DNA of 64,000 nucleotides, taken from assembly GCA_022823775.1 (NCBI GenBank), contig JAJEHI010000174.1, positions 1 through 64,000 on the forward strand. Reading direction: 5' to 3'. Shown piece by piece: positions 34,639 through 44,982 of the stretch. The DNA comes from Defluviicoccus sp. (lineage in GTDB: Bacteria; Pseudomonadota; Alphaproteobacteria; MPNO01). Made by a program: the position numbers and the translations under genes. The notes beneath the pieces were generated by a model that saw nothing but the letters and a program-made list of their open reading frames with translations, searched no databases and was not told the DNA's origin. Each line of letters starts with the position of its first letter. The stretch's first letter is position 1.

Positions 34639-34693
34639 CCGCCGGACGCGTCGAACGCTTTCCCGCCTCCCGGCTCAAGAAAGGGGACTCCCC

Positions 34694-35731
34694 ATGCCGA
34701 CAAGATTCTCTTCCGCTTTCCGGGCTTCGCTGGGCGGAGCGCTCGTCGCCGCGATAGCGGCAGGCATGCTGTCCGGCCTCGGCGGCGGCGCCCACGCGGT
34801 CGAGCTGAAGCTCGCGCATTTCATGTCGCCCAAACACCCGATGGACCGCTTCATCATGCGGCCGTGGTCGGAGGAAGTGGCGACGCTGTCCGGCGGCGAC
34901 CTGAGGATCCGGATCTATCCGGGCGGCGCGCTGGGCAAGGGTCCGGTCGCGCAATACAAGCGCGCGGTCGACGGGGTGGCGGACGTCGCCTTCGGCCTCC
35001 CCGGGTTCACCTCCAAGCTGTTCCCCAGGGTGGGCGTCGTCGAGCTGCCGGGTATCGCGCCGACCTCGAGCGATGCGACCGACGCGATGTGGAACGCCAT
35101 GGGCGAGCTCGCGCCGGAGTTCCGCCGGGTCAAGCTGCTCGCGCTCTGGACCAACGAACGCCAGGTGCTGATGACCCGCAAGACGCCCATCCGCTCGGTC
35201 GCCGACATGAAGGATCTCAAGTTCCGGGTTCCTTCGAGGACCCAGGGCGAGGCGATCAAGGCGCTCGGAGCGGTGCCGGTCTTCATGCCCATCAACCGGG
35301 TTTACAACGCGCTCAATACCGGCGTCATCGACGGCGTGCTGACCGGGCCGAGCACCATCGTCAGCTTCAAGTTCAACGAGGTCGCGAAGTACTACACCAC
35401 CGGCTGGCCGCTGGGCCGGTCGCCGTTCTACCTGGTGATGAACAACGGGACGTTCGACAAGCTGTCGGACGAACACAAGGCGCTGGTCGAACGCACGACG
35501 GGACGGGCGATGAGCCTGCGGGCGGCGAACTTCTACATGCGCGCCGGAAACAAGGGGCTCGACCGGGTGCGCAACTCGGACAAGCACGAGGTCATCGCGC
35601 TCTCCGGCAAGGCCCTGGAGGAAGGCGTGGCGCGGCTGATGGCGGCCCGCGCGGCGCAGGTCAAGGCGCTGGATTCCCGCGGCGTGCCGGCAAGCGCCAT
35701 TCTGAAGGCGATGGGGGTCGCGGGCAGCTAA
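34694..35731 (+). CDS. DctP-family TRAP solute-binding protein
   Basis: A 345-aa periplasmic binding protein with a signal peptide (ASLGGALVAAIAAGMLSGLGG, cleavage near AHA). The mature protein starts VELKLAHFMSPKHPMDRF; the ligand-binding segment DLKFRVPSRTQGEAIKALGAVPV contains the conserved arginine that usually grips the substrate carboxylate. ALNTGVIDGVLTGPS and FYLVMNNGTFDKL are typical of DctP proteins. It is the first gene of a TRAP operon that ends with an amidase. The ORF track start at 34169 is rejected. Confidence 0.92.
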   Translation: MPTRFSSAFRASLGGALVAAIAAGMLSGLGGGAHAVELKLAHFMSPKHPMDRFIMRPWSEEVATLSGGDLRIRIYPGGALGKGPVAQYKRAVDGVADVAFGLPGFTSKLFPRVGVVELPGIAPTSSDATDAMWNAMGELAPEFRRVKLLALWTNERQVLMTRKTPIRSVADMKDLKFRVPSRTQGEAIKALGAVPVFMPINRVYNALNTGVIDGVLTGPSTIVSFKFNEVAKYYTTGWPLGRSPFYLVMNNGTFDKLSDEHKALVERTTGRAMSLRAANFYMRAGNKGLDRVRNSDKHEVIALSGKALEEGVARLMAARAAQVKALDSRGVPASAILKAMGVAGS

Positions 35732-35746
35732 CCCCGGCCCGGGGTC

Positions 35747-36265
35747 TTGCGCGCCGGCCTGGAGAGGCTTTCGGGTTCCGTCGGCGCTGGCGTGCGCCTG
35801 ATGGCGATCGTCGGCGGGGCGATGCTGATGTGCCTGATGGCGCTCACCGTGGTCGCGGTGACGCTCCGGAAGTTCAACGACCCGATCCTCGGCACCCAGG
35901 ACCTGTCGGAGGCGGGGCTCACGATCGTCGTGTTCTTCGCCATGGCCTATTCGGGGTGGACCGGCGGGCACATCGCCGTCGACCTGATCGGCAACTTCGT
36001 CTCCGCGCGAAAACTGGCGCTCGTGGATGCCGGCGTGCGCGTCGCCTGCGGGCTGTTCTTCGTCGTCGTCGCCTGGCAGAGCCTGAGCCAGGGCCTCGAC
36101 GCGCTTGAGTTCGGCGACGGGTTCAACCTCCTCGATATCCCGCATTATCCGTTCTACTTCGTGATCGCTTTTGGCTCGCTGGTGTTCGCCTTCGTCCTGA
36201 TCGTGCTGGGACTGCGCTCGGCATGCCGCCTGCCCGAAATCGCGAGACAGGGGGTCGATGAGTAA
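35747..36265 (+). CDS. TRAP transporter small permease (DctQ-type)
   Basis: A 172-aa inner-membrane protein with four hydrophobic segments, among them AIVGGAMLMCLMALTVVAVTL and VVFFAMAYSGWTGGHIAVD, the latter typical of DctQ. The track start is TTG at 35747; no ATG exists before the first helix, and methionines inside helix 1 are the only alternatives. It overlaps the large permease gene by 8 bases. Confidence 0.85.
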   Translation: MRAGLERLSGSVGAGVRLMAIVGGAMLMCLMALTVVAVTLRKFNDPILGTQDLSEAGLTIVVFFAMAYSGWTGGHIAVDLIGNFVSARKLALVDAGVRVACGLFFVVVAWQSLSQGLDALEFGDGFNLLDIPHYPFYFVIAFGSLVFAFVLIVLGLRSACRLPEIARQGVDE

Positions 36266-37562
36266 TTCCCTGATCGGCGTCATTGGCATCCTCGCGCTGT
36301 TCGGGCTCCTCGCCATCCGCATGCCGGTGGGCATCGTGATGATGCTGGTGGGCTTCGTCGGCGTCGGCGTGATGAACGGCTGGCCGGCCGCGCTCTCGAC
36401 GCTGGGCAGCGAGCCCTTCGTGATCGCGTCCAACTTCGAGCTGATGATCATCCCGATGTTCGTGCTGATGGGGAATCTCGCCTCGATATCGGGGATGAGC
36501 CGGGACCTCTACGGCGCCGCCTATGCCTGGTTCGGGCACTGGCGGGGCGGGCTCGCCTCGGCGACCATCGCGGCTTGCGCGGGCTTCGCGGCGCTGTCCG
36601 GCTCTTCGGTCGCTTCCGCCGTGACGATGGGCCGCGTCGCCCTGCCGGAGATGCGGCGCTACGCGTACCACCCTAGGCTCGCGACCGGCGCGATCGCGGC
36701 CGGCGGCACGCTCGGCATCCTGATCCCGCCGTCGACCGGCTTCGTGATCTACGCCATCCTGACCGAGGAATCGATCGGCCGCCTGTTCCTCGCGGGCGTC
36801 CTCCCCGGACTGCTGCTCACCGCGCTGTTCATGGTCGCCATCGCGATCCAGACCCGGTTCAGGCCGGCGCTCGGCCCGCCGGGGCCGGTGCTTCCGCTGG
36901 CCGAGCGATTCCGGGCGACCGGCCGGGCGACCGCGATGATCGGCATCGTGGTCATTACCATCGGGGGCATCTATTCCGGGTTCTTCACCGCCGGAGAGGC
37001 CGCGGGCGTCGGCGCGTTCCTCGCGTTCCTGCTCGCGCTGGCGCGGCGCAGCGTCACCCCTTCCTCGCTCAACTTCACCCTGCTGGAGACCGTGCGGACC
37101 AGCGCATTCGCGTTCCTGATCCTGATCGGCGCGCACATCTTCAACCCGTTCCTCGCCCTCACCCAGATTCCGAGCGACCTCGCCGAGATCCTGATCGGCA
37201 CCGAGCTTCCCCGGCTCGGCATCCTCGCGATCCTTCTCGCCGCGTTCATCGTCCTCGGCATGTTCCTGGAGGGCTTCGCGATCCTCGTGCTCACCCTTCC
37301 CATCGTTCATCCGCTGATCGTCGAGCTCGGCTACGACCCGATCTGGTTCGGCGTGCTGATGGTGATCGTACTGGAGATGGGGCTGATCAGCCCGCCGGTG
37401 GGCGTCAACGTCTTCGTCGTCAAGGGGATCGCCGAGGACGTGCCGATGCGCGACATCTTCATCGGAATCCTGCCCTTCTGGGCGGCAATGCTGGTATGCA
37501 TGACGGTGCTGGTTATTTTCCCCGAGATCGCGCTCTTCCTGCCGAACCGGATGATCCAGTAG
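36258..37562 (+). CDS. TRAP transporter large permease (DctM-type)
   Basis: A 434-aa inner-membrane protein with about 11-12 hydrophobic segments. GSSVASAVTMGRVALPEMRR, AAGGTLGILIPPSTGFVIYA, FLEGFAILVLTLPIVHPL and GLISPPVGVNVFVVKG are the standard DctM blocks. It forms the channel of the ion-coupled uptake system with the two preceding products. Confidence 0.95.
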   Translation: MSNSLIGVIGILALFGLLAIRMPVGIVMMLVGFVGVGVMNGWPAALSTLGSEPFVIASNFELMIIPMFVLMGNLASISGMSRDLYGAAYAWFGHWRGGLASATIAACAGFAALSGSSVASAVTMGRVALPEMRRYAYHPRLATGAIAAGGTLGILIPPSTGFVIYAILTEESIGRLFLAGVLPGLLLTALFMVAIAIQTRFRPALGPPGPVLPLAERFRATGRATAMIGIVVITIGGIYSGFFTAGEAAGVGAFLAFLLALARRSVTPSSLNFTLLETVRTSAFAFLILIGAHIFNPFLALTQIPSDLAEILIGTELPRLGILAILLAAFIVLGMFLEGFAILVLTLPIVHPLIVELGYDPIWFGVLMVIVLEMGLISPPVGVNVFVVKGIAEDVPMRDIFIGILPFWAAMLVCMTVLVIFPEIALFLPNRMIQ

Positions 37563-37592
37563 CGCGGCAGTCCCCGAAGGAAAGGCATCCCG

Positions 37593-38930
37593 ATGACCCG
37601 TCCCGAACCCCGCTCCTATTTCGCGGCAACCGCCTCCTTTGCCACCGGCGAGGACAGTCCGCGCGAATTCCTCGAACGCTGTATCGCGCGGATCGAGTCG
37701 GACGACGGCGAGGTCGGTGCATTCGTCACCCTCAATCCCGACGCGGCCCGCGCGGCGGCGGACGAGGCTTCGGCGCGCTGGAAGGACGGGCGGCCGCTGT
37801 CCGCCATCGACGGCATGCCGGTCGGCGTCAAGGACATCATGGAAACCGCCGACATGGCGACCGAGCAGGGCTCTCCGCTCTTCGTCGGCTGGGAGGGCCG
37901 GCGCGACGCCGCCGCGGTCGCGGCGCTGCGCGAGGCGGGCGCCGCGATCCTCGGCAAGACCGTGACCACCGAGTTCGCGGCCACCGAACCGCGCGGCACC
38001 CGCAACCCGTGGGACCTGTCGCGCACGCCGGGAGGGTCGTCGAGCGGATCGGCCGCTTCGGTCGCCTGCGGGATGGTGCCGGCGGCACTCGGCACCCAGG
38101 TGATCGGCTCGATCCTGCGGCCTTCGAGCTATTGCGGCGTGTTCGGCTTCAAGCCGAGCGTCGGCGGCATCAACCGGGGCGGCAGCTACGACGTGTTCAG
38201 TCAGAGCTGCACCGGGACCATCGCAGCAACCATCGACGAAACCTGGGTCGTGGCGCGGGAGATGTCCGCGCGATGCGGCGGCGACCCGGGCTATCCGGGG
38301 GTGTCCGGCCCCATGGTGCGCCCGGCCGCCAGACGGCCGGGCCGTATCGCGGTGCTGGAGACCGCGGGCTGGGAGGTCGCGGGCGACGCGGCGAAGGAAG
38401 CGTTTTCGTCGGTTCGCGAGAAGCTGGAGGCGGCGGGCATCGAATGCGTCGACCGCCGGTCGGACGAGACGGTCGCGGGCGTCGAGGACGCCATCTCGGA
38501 CGCGGTCCCGCTGGCGCGCAGCATCAATGCCTGGGAGACCCGCTGGCCGCTCAACACTTATGCCAGGGACATGGACAGGTCCGGGCTCAGCGAGGTCTCC
38601 GTCGAGCGCCTTGCCGAGGCGGAGCAAATGACCCAGGGGCAGTACCAGGGCCTGCTGCGCGACCGCGACCGCGTACGCGCGGCATGGGCCGGCCTCGGCG
38701 GAAGCTGCGAAATCTGCATCACCCTCGGCGCCACGGGACCCGCTCCGGTCGGCCTCGGATCGACCGGCGATCCGGCGTTCAACGTCCCCGCCTCGCTGCT
38801 CGGCATCCCGGCTCTCACGATGCCCGTAATGGAGGTCGACGGCCTGCCCCTCGGCCTTCAGGCGATGGGGTTCGTCGACGAGGACGCGGCGCTCTTCGGC
38901 GCGGCGGCGGGACTGCTGACGGTGCTGTAG
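37593..38930 (+). CDS. Amidase-signature family hydrolase
   Basis: A 445-aa amidase-signature enzyme. The catalytic lysine is in MPVGVKDIMETADM, the middle serine in GGSSSGSAASVACG and the nucleophile serine in QVIGSILRPSSYCGVFGFKPS, so the Ser-Ser-Lys triad is complete. It hydrolyses a carboxamide to acid and ammonia, probably in the cytoplasm as there is no signal peptide. It lies 30 bases after the TRAP permease and probably acts on what the TRAP system brings in, or on its derivative; the substrate is not known. Confidence 0.9.
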   Translation: MTRPEPRSYFAATASFATGEDSPREFLERCIARIESDDGEVGAFVTLNPDAARAAADEASARWKDGRPLSAIDGMPVGVKDIMETADMATEQGSPLFVGWEGRRDAAAVAALREAGAAILGKTVTTEFAATEPRGTRNPWDLSRTPGGSSSGSAASVACGMVPAALGTQVIGSILRPSSYCGVFGFKPSVGGINRGGSYDVFSQSCTGTIAATIDETWVVAREMSARCGGDPGYPGVSGPMVRPAARRPGRIAVLETAGWEVAGDAAKEAFSSVREKLEAAGIECVDRRSDETVAGVEDAISDAVPLARSINAWETRWPLNTYARDMDRSGLSEVSVERLAEAEQMTQGQYQGLLRDRDRVRAAWAGLGGSCEICITLGATGPAPVGLGSTGDPAFNVPASLLGIPALTMPVMEVDGLPLGLQAMGFVDEDAALFGAAAGLLTVL

Positions 38931-38936
38931 CCCGGA

Positions 38937-40739
38937 TCAGTCGTCGCCGATGCGGAGCGCGTCGATGAAGGCGGACTGCGGGATTTCGACCTGGCCGAAC
39001 TGGCGCATGCGCTTCTTGCCCTCTTTCTGGCGTTCGAGGAGCTTGCGCTTGCGGGTTACGTCCCCGCCATAGCACTTGGCGGTCACGTCCTTCCTGAGCG
39101 CGCTTATGGTCTCGCGCGCGATCACCTTGCCGCCGATCGCGGCCTGCAGCGGCACCTTGAAGAGCTGGCGCGGGATCAGATCCTTCAGGCGTATGCAGAT
39201 CGCCCGGCCGCGCTGCTCCGAACGGCCGCGGTGCACGATCATCGAGAGCGCATCGACCGGCTCGGCGTTGACCAGGATCGCGAGCTTGACGAGGTCGCCC
39301 TCCTCATAGGCCTCGAGCTGGTAGTCGAAGCTGGCATAGCCCCGGCTCACCGATTTGAGCCGGTCGTAGAAATCGAACACCACCTCGTTCAGCGGCAGCC
39401 GGTAGACCACCATCGCGCGCCCGCCGACATAGGTGAGCTCGATCTGTGTGCCCCGGCGGTCCTCGCAGAGCGCGAGAACGGCGCCGAGATAGGAATCGGG
39501 CACCATGACGGTCGCCTTGATCCAGGGCTCCTCGATCTTTCGGATGCGCACGGGATCGGGCATGTCGGCCGGGTTGTGAACCTCCTCCACATCGCCGTCA
39601 TTGGTATGGACCCGGTAGACCACGGACGGCGCGGTGGTGACGAGATCGAGGTCGAATTCGCGAGACAGGCGCTCCTGGACGATTTCGAGATGGAGCAGGC
39701 CCAGAAAGCCGCAGCGGAAGCCGAAACCGAGCGCCGCCGAGGTCTCGGGCTCGTAATGGAAGCTCGAATCGTTGAGCCGCAGCCGGGCCAGGCTCTCGCG
39801 CAGATCCTCGTAGTCCGCCGCGTCGACCGGGAACAGACCGCAGAACACCACCGGCACGCTCGGCCGGAAACCGGGGAGCGGCGCGTCGGTGGGACGCCGC
39901 TCTTCGGTGATAGTGTCGCCGACCTGGGTCTCGGCGACGTGCTTGATGCTGGCGGTGATGAAGCCGATCTCGCCCGGCCCGAGCGCGTCGACCTCGTTGC
40001 GCTTCGGCGTGAAGGTGCCGACCCGGTCGATCTGGTGGATCGCCCCGGTCGCCATCATCCGGACCTTCATGCCGCGCGCGAGCGTGCCGTGCCGCACGCG
40101 GACCAAAATGATCACGCCGAGATAGGCGTCGTACCATGAATCGACCAGTAGCGCGCTCAGCGGCTCTTCCCGGTCGCCCTCGGGCGGCGGCAAACGCTCG
40201 ATCAGCGCCTCCAGCACGTCGTCGATCCCCTCGCCGGTCTTCGCCGAGACGGATATGCAGTCCCCGGCGGCGAGCCCGATCACATCCTCGACCTGGGTTC
40301 GGATCCGGTCGGGCTCGGAGGCCGGCAGGTCGATCTTGTTGAGGACCGGGATGATCTCGTGGTCCGCCTCGATCGCGAGATAGGCGTTGGCGAGAGTCTG
40401 GGCCTCGACTCCCTGGGTCGAGTCGACCACCAGGATCGAGCCCTCGCAGGCGGCGAGCGAGCGCGAGACCTCGTAGGTGAAATCGACATGGCCCGGCGTG
40501 TCCATCAGGTTGAGCTGATACGTCCGGCCGTCCCGCGCCTTGTAGGGAAGGCGAACCGTCTGCGCCTTGATGGTGATGCCGCGCTCGCGCTCCAGCTCCA
40601 TCGTGTCGAGGATCTGGTCGCGGAACTCGCGCTCCTCGACCCCGCCGCAGGTCAGGATCAGCCGGTCGGCCAGCGTCGACTTGCCGTGGTCGATATGGGC
40701 GATGATGGCGAAATTGCGGATATGCGAGAGATCGGTCAT
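38937..40739 (-). CDS. lepA: Elongation factor 4 (LepA)
   Basis: A 600-aa translational GTPase that promotes back-translocation on stalled ribosomes. G1 is [15 protein letters not shown]3 [14 protein letters not shown] and G4 [13 protein letters not shown]; the unique C-terminal domain with [20 protein letters not shown] and [20 protein letters not shown] is intact. It starts 5 bases after pheT, so it appears to be the last gene of the thrS operon. Confidence 0.98.
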   Translation of the reverse strand: MTDLSHIRNFAIIAHIDHGKSTLADRLILTCGGVEEREFRDQILDTMELERERGITIKAQTVRLPYKARDGRTYQLNLMDTPGHVDFTYEVSRSLAACEGSILVVDSTQGVEAQTLANAYLAIEADHEIIPVLNKIDLPASEPDRIRTQVEDVIGLAAGDCISVSAKTGEGIDDVLEALIERLPPPEGDREEPLSALLVDSWYDAYLGVIILVRVRHGTLARGMKVRMMATGAIHQIDRVGTFTPKRNEVDALGPGEIGFITASIKHVAETQVGDTITEERRPTDAPLPGFRPSVPVVFCGLFPVDAADYEDLRESLARLRLNDSSFHYEPETSAALGFGFRCGFLGLLHLEIVQERLSREFDLDLVTTAPSVVYRVHTNDGDVEEVHNPADMPDPVRIRKIEEPWIKATVMVPDSYLGAVLALCEDRRGTQIELTYVGGRAMVVYRLPLNEVVFDFYDRLKSVSRGYASFDYQLEAYEEGDLVKLAILVNAEPVDALSMIVHRGRSEQRGRAICIRLKDLIPRQLFKVPLQAAIGGKVIARETISALRKDVTAKCYGGDVTRKRKLLERQKEGKKRMRQFGQVEIPQSAFIDALRIGDD

Positions 40740-40744
40740 CCCGG

Positions 40745-43144
40745 TCAGCCTCGCAGCACGGCCCCCGTCGCCTTGGAGACCGCGGCGACGATTCGCTCGC
40801 CGACGGATTCGATCTCCGCATCCGTCAGGGTCGCGTCGCGCGGTTGAAGGGTGACGCAGAGCGCGACCGATTTCCTGCCGTCCCCGAGCTCCGGGCCGCG
40901 ATAGACGTCGAACAGCGCAACGTCGGCGATCAGCGACTTGTCGGCACCGCGCGCCGCCGTGGCCAGCGCCGCGCCGGGAGTCGCTTCGTCGACCATGAAG
41001 GCGAAATCGCGTTCCACCGGCTGCAACGCCGCCAGATGAAGCATCGGGCGGGAACTTCCCTTTGCCGCCTTGCGTGCCGGAACCTCGTCGAGCAGGACCT
41101 CGAAGGCAGAGGCCGGCCGGCGGACGTCGAAACGCTCCAGGATCGCCGGATGCACCTCGCCGAACCGGGCGAGCGGCTTGGGGCCCAGCATGAGCGCGGC
41201 CGCGCGGCCGGGGTGGTACCAACCCGGCACATCGTCGCCGATACGAAGATTGTGGGCGGGAACGCCCGCCGCTTCGAGCGCCGCCAGCGCATCGGCCTTG
41301 GCGTGATAGGCGTCGACTTCGGCGCGCGTCCCGGCCCAGTGCCGGGGCGCGGTGCCGCCGACGCGGAGCCCGCAGGCAGCCTGCGACCGCGCCCCGTCGC
41401 CGCCGTCGAATTGCGGTCCGATTTCGAATAGCGCGATATCGCCGATTCCGCGCGCGGCGTTGCGCGCCGCCGCATCGAGAAGGTTGGGCAGGATCGAGGG
41501 GCGCATCTGCACGAGGTCGACGCTGATCGGGTTGGCGAGGCGAAGCGACGCATCGGTGCCGAAGGCCTCGGCCTTCTCGTCCGACGTGAAGGAGAAGGTC
41601 ACCGCCTCGGTCAGCCCGCGGGCGGCGAGCGCGCGCCTGACCCGGCCGCGACGGGCCTGCGCCGGAGACCAGGCCGCACCGGGAACCGCGGTCGTCGCGC
41701 GCAGCGGCACCGCCGGAATCGCCTCGAAACCGTTGATCCGGAGCACTTCCTCGACCAGATCGGCCTCGCCCTCGATGTCGGGGCGCCAGGGCGGCACGGC
41801 GGCGGTCAGGCTATCTCCGATGTCCTCGATTTCGAAGCCGAGGTCGCCGAGGATTCTTTGCGCGACGCCATCCTCGATCTCGACCCCGCCCAGCGTGGCG
41901 ACACGCGATTTACGCAGCGTGACGCTGCGCCCGCGGTCGGGCATTTCGCCCGCCATCGTCAAGGCGCTCGCCTCGCCGCCGCAGATATCGAGGATCAGCT
42001 TCGCCGCCACTTCCGCGCCCCAAAGCGCGGAGGTCGGGTCGATCCCGCGCTCGAACCGGTAACGGGCGTCCGAAACGATACCGAGCTTGCGCCCGGTGGT
42101 CGCGGTCCGCACCGGATCGAACAGGGCGACCTCAAGGAACACGTTGACGGTGTCGTCCCCGCAACCGGTCCCCTCGCCCCCCATCACCCCGCCGATCGCG
42201 AGCACGCCGCTGTCGTCGGCGATCACCATCATCGACGGATCGAGGTCGTAGGTCCGCCCGTCGAGCGCGGCGACGCTCTCGCCGTCCCGGGCAAGACGCA
42301 TGGTGGGATCGCCATTCACCTTGTCGGCGTCGAACACGTGGAGCGGACGCGCGAGGTCGAAGGTGACGTAGTTGGTGATATCGACCAGCGCCGAGATCGG
42401 CCTCAGCCCGATCGCGGTCAGCCGGTCCTGGAGCCATTTGGGGCTCGGCCCGTTCCGGACGTTCCGGAACGTGCGCCCGACCACGAAGGGGCAGGCATCG
42501 CCGTCGCCGGCCGCGAAGTCGCGCCGCCAGGAACGCGGGCTCTCGAAACTGCCCTCGATGGCCGCGGCGTCGAGCGGCTTCAGGCGTCCCATCCCGGCCG
42601 CGGCAAGGTCGCGGGCGATACCGCGCACGCCCGCGCAATCCGAGCGATTCGGCGTGAGGCCGATCTCGATGACCGGATCGCCGATACCGAGCGCCTCGGC
42701 GGCCGGGGAGCCGGCCGCGAAATCGCCTTCGAGGTCGATAATGCCTTCGTGCTCGTCGGACAGGCCGAGCTCGCGCTCGGAACACAGCATCCCGCTGCTC
42801 TCGACGCCCCGGATCTTCGACTTCTTGAGCTTCGTTCCGGTGGCCGGAATGACACAGCCGGCGCGCGCGAACACGCCCTTCATGCCGGTCCGCGCATTGG
42901 GTGCGCCGCAGACGACCTCGAAGCGCTCGCCGCCGCCGACGTCGACGGTGCAGACGCGGAGCCGGTCGGCGTTGGGGTGAGGCCCCGCCTCGATCACGTC
43001 GCCGACCACGATATCCGCGAGCGCGGCGGCCGGGTCGTCTACGCCGTCGACCTCGAGTCCGATCATCGACAGCCGTTCGGCGATCGCCTCCAGCGGGGCG
43101 TCGGTTTCGAGATGCTCGCGGAGCCAGGACAAGGTGAATTTCAC
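40745..43144 (-). CDS. pheT: Phenylalanine--tRNA ligase beta subunit
   Basis: A 799-aa subunit, the usual length. It carries the N-terminal tRNA-binding (EMAP-like) domain with [20 protein letters not shown], the B3/B4 editing domain ([22 protein letters not shown]), the B5 domain and the C-terminal anticodon-binding fold ([20 protein letters not shown]). GTG at 43144 is the start, overlapping the pheS stop as GTGA. Confidence 0.98.
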   Translation of the reverse strand: MKFTLSWLREHLETDAPLEAIAERLSMIGLEVDGVDDPAAALADIVVGDVIEAGPHPNADRLRVCTVDVGGGERFEVVCGAPNARTGMKGVFARAGCVIPATGTKLKKSKIRGVESSGMLCSERELGLSDEHEGIIDLEGDFAAGSPAAEALGIGDPVIEIGLTPNRSDCAGVRGIARDLAAAGMGRLKPLDAAAIEGSFESPRSWRRDFAAGDGDACPFVVGRTFRNVRNGPSPKWLQDRLTAIGLRPISALVDITNYVTFDLARPLHVFDADKVNGDPTMRLARDGESVAALDGRTYDLDPSMMVIADDSGVLAIGGVMGGEGTGCGDDTVNVFLEVALFDPVRTATTGRKLGIVSDARYRFERGIDPTSALWGAEVAAKLILDICGGEASALTMAGEMPDRGRSVTLRKSRVATLGGVEIEDGVAQRILGDLGFEIEDIGDSLTAAVPPWRPDIEGEADLVEEVLRINGFEAIPAVPLRATTAVPGAAWSPAQARRGRVRRALAARGLTEAVTFSFTSDEKAEAFGTDASLRLANPISVDLVQMRPSILPNLLDAAARNAARGIGDIALFEIGPQFDGGDGARSQAACGLRVGGTAPRHWAGTRAEVDAYHAKADALAALEAAGVPAHNLRIGDDVPGWYHPGRAAALMLGPKPLARFGEVHPAILERFDVRRPASAFEVLLDEVPARKAAKGSSRPMLHLAALQPVERDFAFMVDEATPGAALATAARGADKSLIADVALFDVYRGPELGDGRKSVALCVTLQPRDATLTDAEIESVGERIVAAVSKATGAVLRG

Positions 43145-44214
43145 CGCGCGAACCCCGCGGCGACGTTGGGCATGTCGAGCGCCGGGAAGCCGTAATGGCG
43201 GAGCCAGCGCAGGTCGGAGTCGAAGAAGGTGCGGAGATCGGGAATGCCGTATTTGAGCATCGCGACGCGCTCCACGCCCATGCCGAAGGCGAAGCCCTGG
43301 TAACGCGACGGATCGATGTCGCAGTTCTCCAGCACCTTCGGATGGACCATCCCGCTGCCGAGGATTTCGAGCCAGCCGTCGCCGGCCCCGATCGTGAGCC
43401 CGTCGGCGGACCGGCTGCAGCCGATATCGACCTCGGCGGATGGCTCGGTGAAGGGAAAGAAGCTCGGCCGGAAGCGGACCGGCAGGTCGTCGACGCCGAA
43501 GAACGCGCGGCAGAACTCGATCAGGCAGCCCTTGAGGTGGCCCATATGGGTTTCCTCGTCGATCACCAGCCCTTCGACCTGGTGGAACATCGGCGAGTGC
43601 GTGGCGTCGTGGTCGGCGCGGTAGGTGCGTCCCGGCACGACGATGCGAATGGGAGGCTCCTGGACGAGCATCGTGCGGATCTGGACCGGCGAGGTATGGG
43701 TCCGGAGCAACAGCCGTTCGCCGTCCTCGCCCTCCTCGAAATAGAACGTGTCGTGGTCCTGCCGCGCGGGATGCTCCGGCGGGATGTTCAGCGCCGTGAA
43801 ATTGTGGAAATCGTCCTCGATATCCGGCCCCTCGGCGACCGTGAAGCCCATCTGGCAGAAGATCGCCACGATCTCCTCGATGGCCTGGCTGATCGGGTGG
43901 ATGCGTCCCTCGGGCTCCGGCCTCGGCGGCAGCGAGACATCGATCGTCTCTCCGGCAAGGCGCGCGTCGAGCGCGCCGGATTGGAGAGCCGCCCGGCGGG
44001 CGTCGATCGCGTCGGTCACGGCGGTCTTGAGCGCGTTGAGCGCCTGGCCGGCCGCCCTCCTTTCCTCCGGCGCGAGCGTGCCGAGCTCCTTCATCAGCGC
44101 GGTCACGCGACCCCTGCGGCCGAGGGTCTCGACGCGAAGCCCTTCCAGGGCTTCGAGGTCGGCGGACCCGATCCGCGTCAGTAAATCCGAACGAAGCTGT
44201 TCGAGGTCGTCCAT
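43141..44214 (-). CDS. pheS: Phenylalanine--tRNA ligase alpha subunit
   Basis: A 357-aa class II synthetase catalytic subunit. The N-terminal coiled coil is followed by motif 1-like [19 protein letters not shown], motif 2 around [23 protein letters not shown] and motif 3 in [18 protein letters not shown]. It lies 48 bases after rplT. Confidence 0.98.
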   Translation of the reverse strand: MDDLEQLRSDLLTRIGSADLEALEGLRVETLGRRGRVTALMKELGTLAPEERRAAGQALNALKTAVTDAIDARRAALQSGALDARLAGETIDVSLPPRPEPEGRIHPISQAIEEIVAIFCQMGFTVAEGPDIEDDFHNFTALNIPPEHPARQDHDTFYFEEGEDGERLLLRTHTSPVQIRTMLVQEPPIRIVVPGRTYRADHDATHSPMFHQVEGLVIDEETHMGHLKGCLIEFCRAFFGVDDLPVRFRPSFFPFTEPSAEVDIGCSRSADGLTIGAGDGWLEILGSGMVHPKVLENCDIDPSRYQGFAFGMGVERVAMLKYGIPDLRTFFDSDLRWLRHYGFPALDMPNVAAGFAR

Positions 44215-44262
44215 CCCAAGACCCGCCGGTTTCGGCCCGCCGGGCGGCGGGCCCCTTCCCGC

Positions 44263-44622
44263 CTAGTCGGACAGCGCCGCCTGCGCCTGTTCGACGATCG
44301 CCTTGAAGGCATCGGGCTCATGCACCGCGAGATCGGCCAGCATCTTGCGGTCCACCTCGATTCCCGCCCGCTTCATGCCGTTCATGAACTGGGAGTAGGT
44401 GAGGCCGTGCTGACGGGCGCCGGCATTGATGCGCTGAATCCATAGGGCGCGGAAATTGCGCTTGCGGTTGCGCCGGTCGCGGTAGGCGTATTGCAGCCCC
44501 TTCTCGACGCGCTCGATCGCGACGCGAAAGCTGGTGCGGTTGCGTTCGCGGTAGCCGGCGGCGAGGTCGAGAACCTTCTTGTGCCGGGCGTGTGTCGTCA
44601 CGCCGCGCTTTACTCTGGCCAT
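44263..44622 (-). CDS. rplT: 50S ribosomal protein L20
   Basis: A 119-aa basic protein: [21 protein letters not shown] at the N-terminus and [20 protein letters not shown] in the core are diagnostic. bL20 is needed for early 50S assembly and in many bacteria represses its own rpmI-rplT mRNA. It starts 10 bases after rpmI. Confidence 0.98.
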   Translation of the reverse strand: MARVKRGVTTHARHKKVLDLAAGYRERNRTSFRVAIERVEKGLQYAYRDRRNRKRNFRALWIQRINAGARQHGLTYSQFMNGMKRAGIEVDRKMLADLAVHEPDAFKAIVEQAQAALSD

Positions 44623-44632
44623 GGCGCGCTCC

Positions 44633-44830
44633 TCAGGCGTAGGGCAGGTAGGACTTCACGATCCTGGCGTCTTCCGGCGCCATGATGCGGGTCCCGCGCG
44701 CCTTGCGCTTCATCTTTTGCGTGCGCTTGCGCAGATTGTGTCGCTTGAAGGCGAAGTTGGACCGCACTTTGCCGGTCGCGGTTGTGCGAAACCGCTTCTT
44801 CGCCCCGCTCTTGGACTTGAGCTTGGGCAT
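44633..44830 (-). CDS. rpmI: 50S ribosomal protein L35
   Basis: A 65-aa protein, [20 protein letters not shown] with [19 protein letters not shown], the bL35 signature. The ATG at 44830 follows CGGAGGATGAA. The ORF track reads open upstream to 44968, but that stretch is the structured leader described separately. Confidence 0.98.
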   Translation of the reverse strand: MPKLKSKSGAKKRFRTTATGKVRSNFAFKRHNLRKRTQKMKRKARGTRIMAPEDARIVKSYLPYA

Positions 44831-44860
44831 TTCATCCTCCGTCTCGGGATGTGGAAACGC

Positions 44861-44920
44861 GAACCGCCTCGGCATGCCCTGCGGTTCCGGACCCTGTCGG
44901 GTCCGGCCGCCTCGCCGGAC
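44861..44920 (-). ncRNA. Structured rpmI-rplT leader with mutually exclusive hairpins
   Basis: In transcription order the leader can form hairpin I GTCCGGC/GCCGGAC (44920-44901), hairpin II CCGGACCC-GACA-GGGTCCGG (44906-44887) and hairpin III GAACCGC/GCGGTTC (44887-44861). I and II share six bases, so only one can form. It lies between an internal promoter and rpmI, the place expected for an L20-responsive leader. No T tract follows hairpin II, so control by translation or Rho is more likely than by intrinsic termination. Confidence 0.45.
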
Positions 44921-44939
44921 GGTTCCAAACAGACGGCGG

Positions 44940-44968
44940 GTTATAGCGGCGCGCGCCGTCCCGCGCAA
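44940..44968 (-). promoter_or_regulatory. Internal promoter before rpmI-rplT
   Basis: On the minus strand TTGCGC, 17 bases, TATAAC, overlapping the space just after the infC stop. The predicted transcript has a leader of about 100 bases before rpmI. Confidence 0.55.
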
Positions 44969-44982
44969 GAAGACGGCAGGCG

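Noticed and set aside
36123-38627. 834-aa minus-strand ORF
   Set aside because: It is antisense to dctM and the amidase. It contains only repeats of charged residues, typical of high-GC shadow frames.
37593-38930. Amidase with an abnormal nucleophile segment
   Set aside because: GTQVIGSILRPSSYCG differs from the GTDTGGSIR form, but the GTQ..GS..RP form is a normal variant, so the enzyme is probably active.
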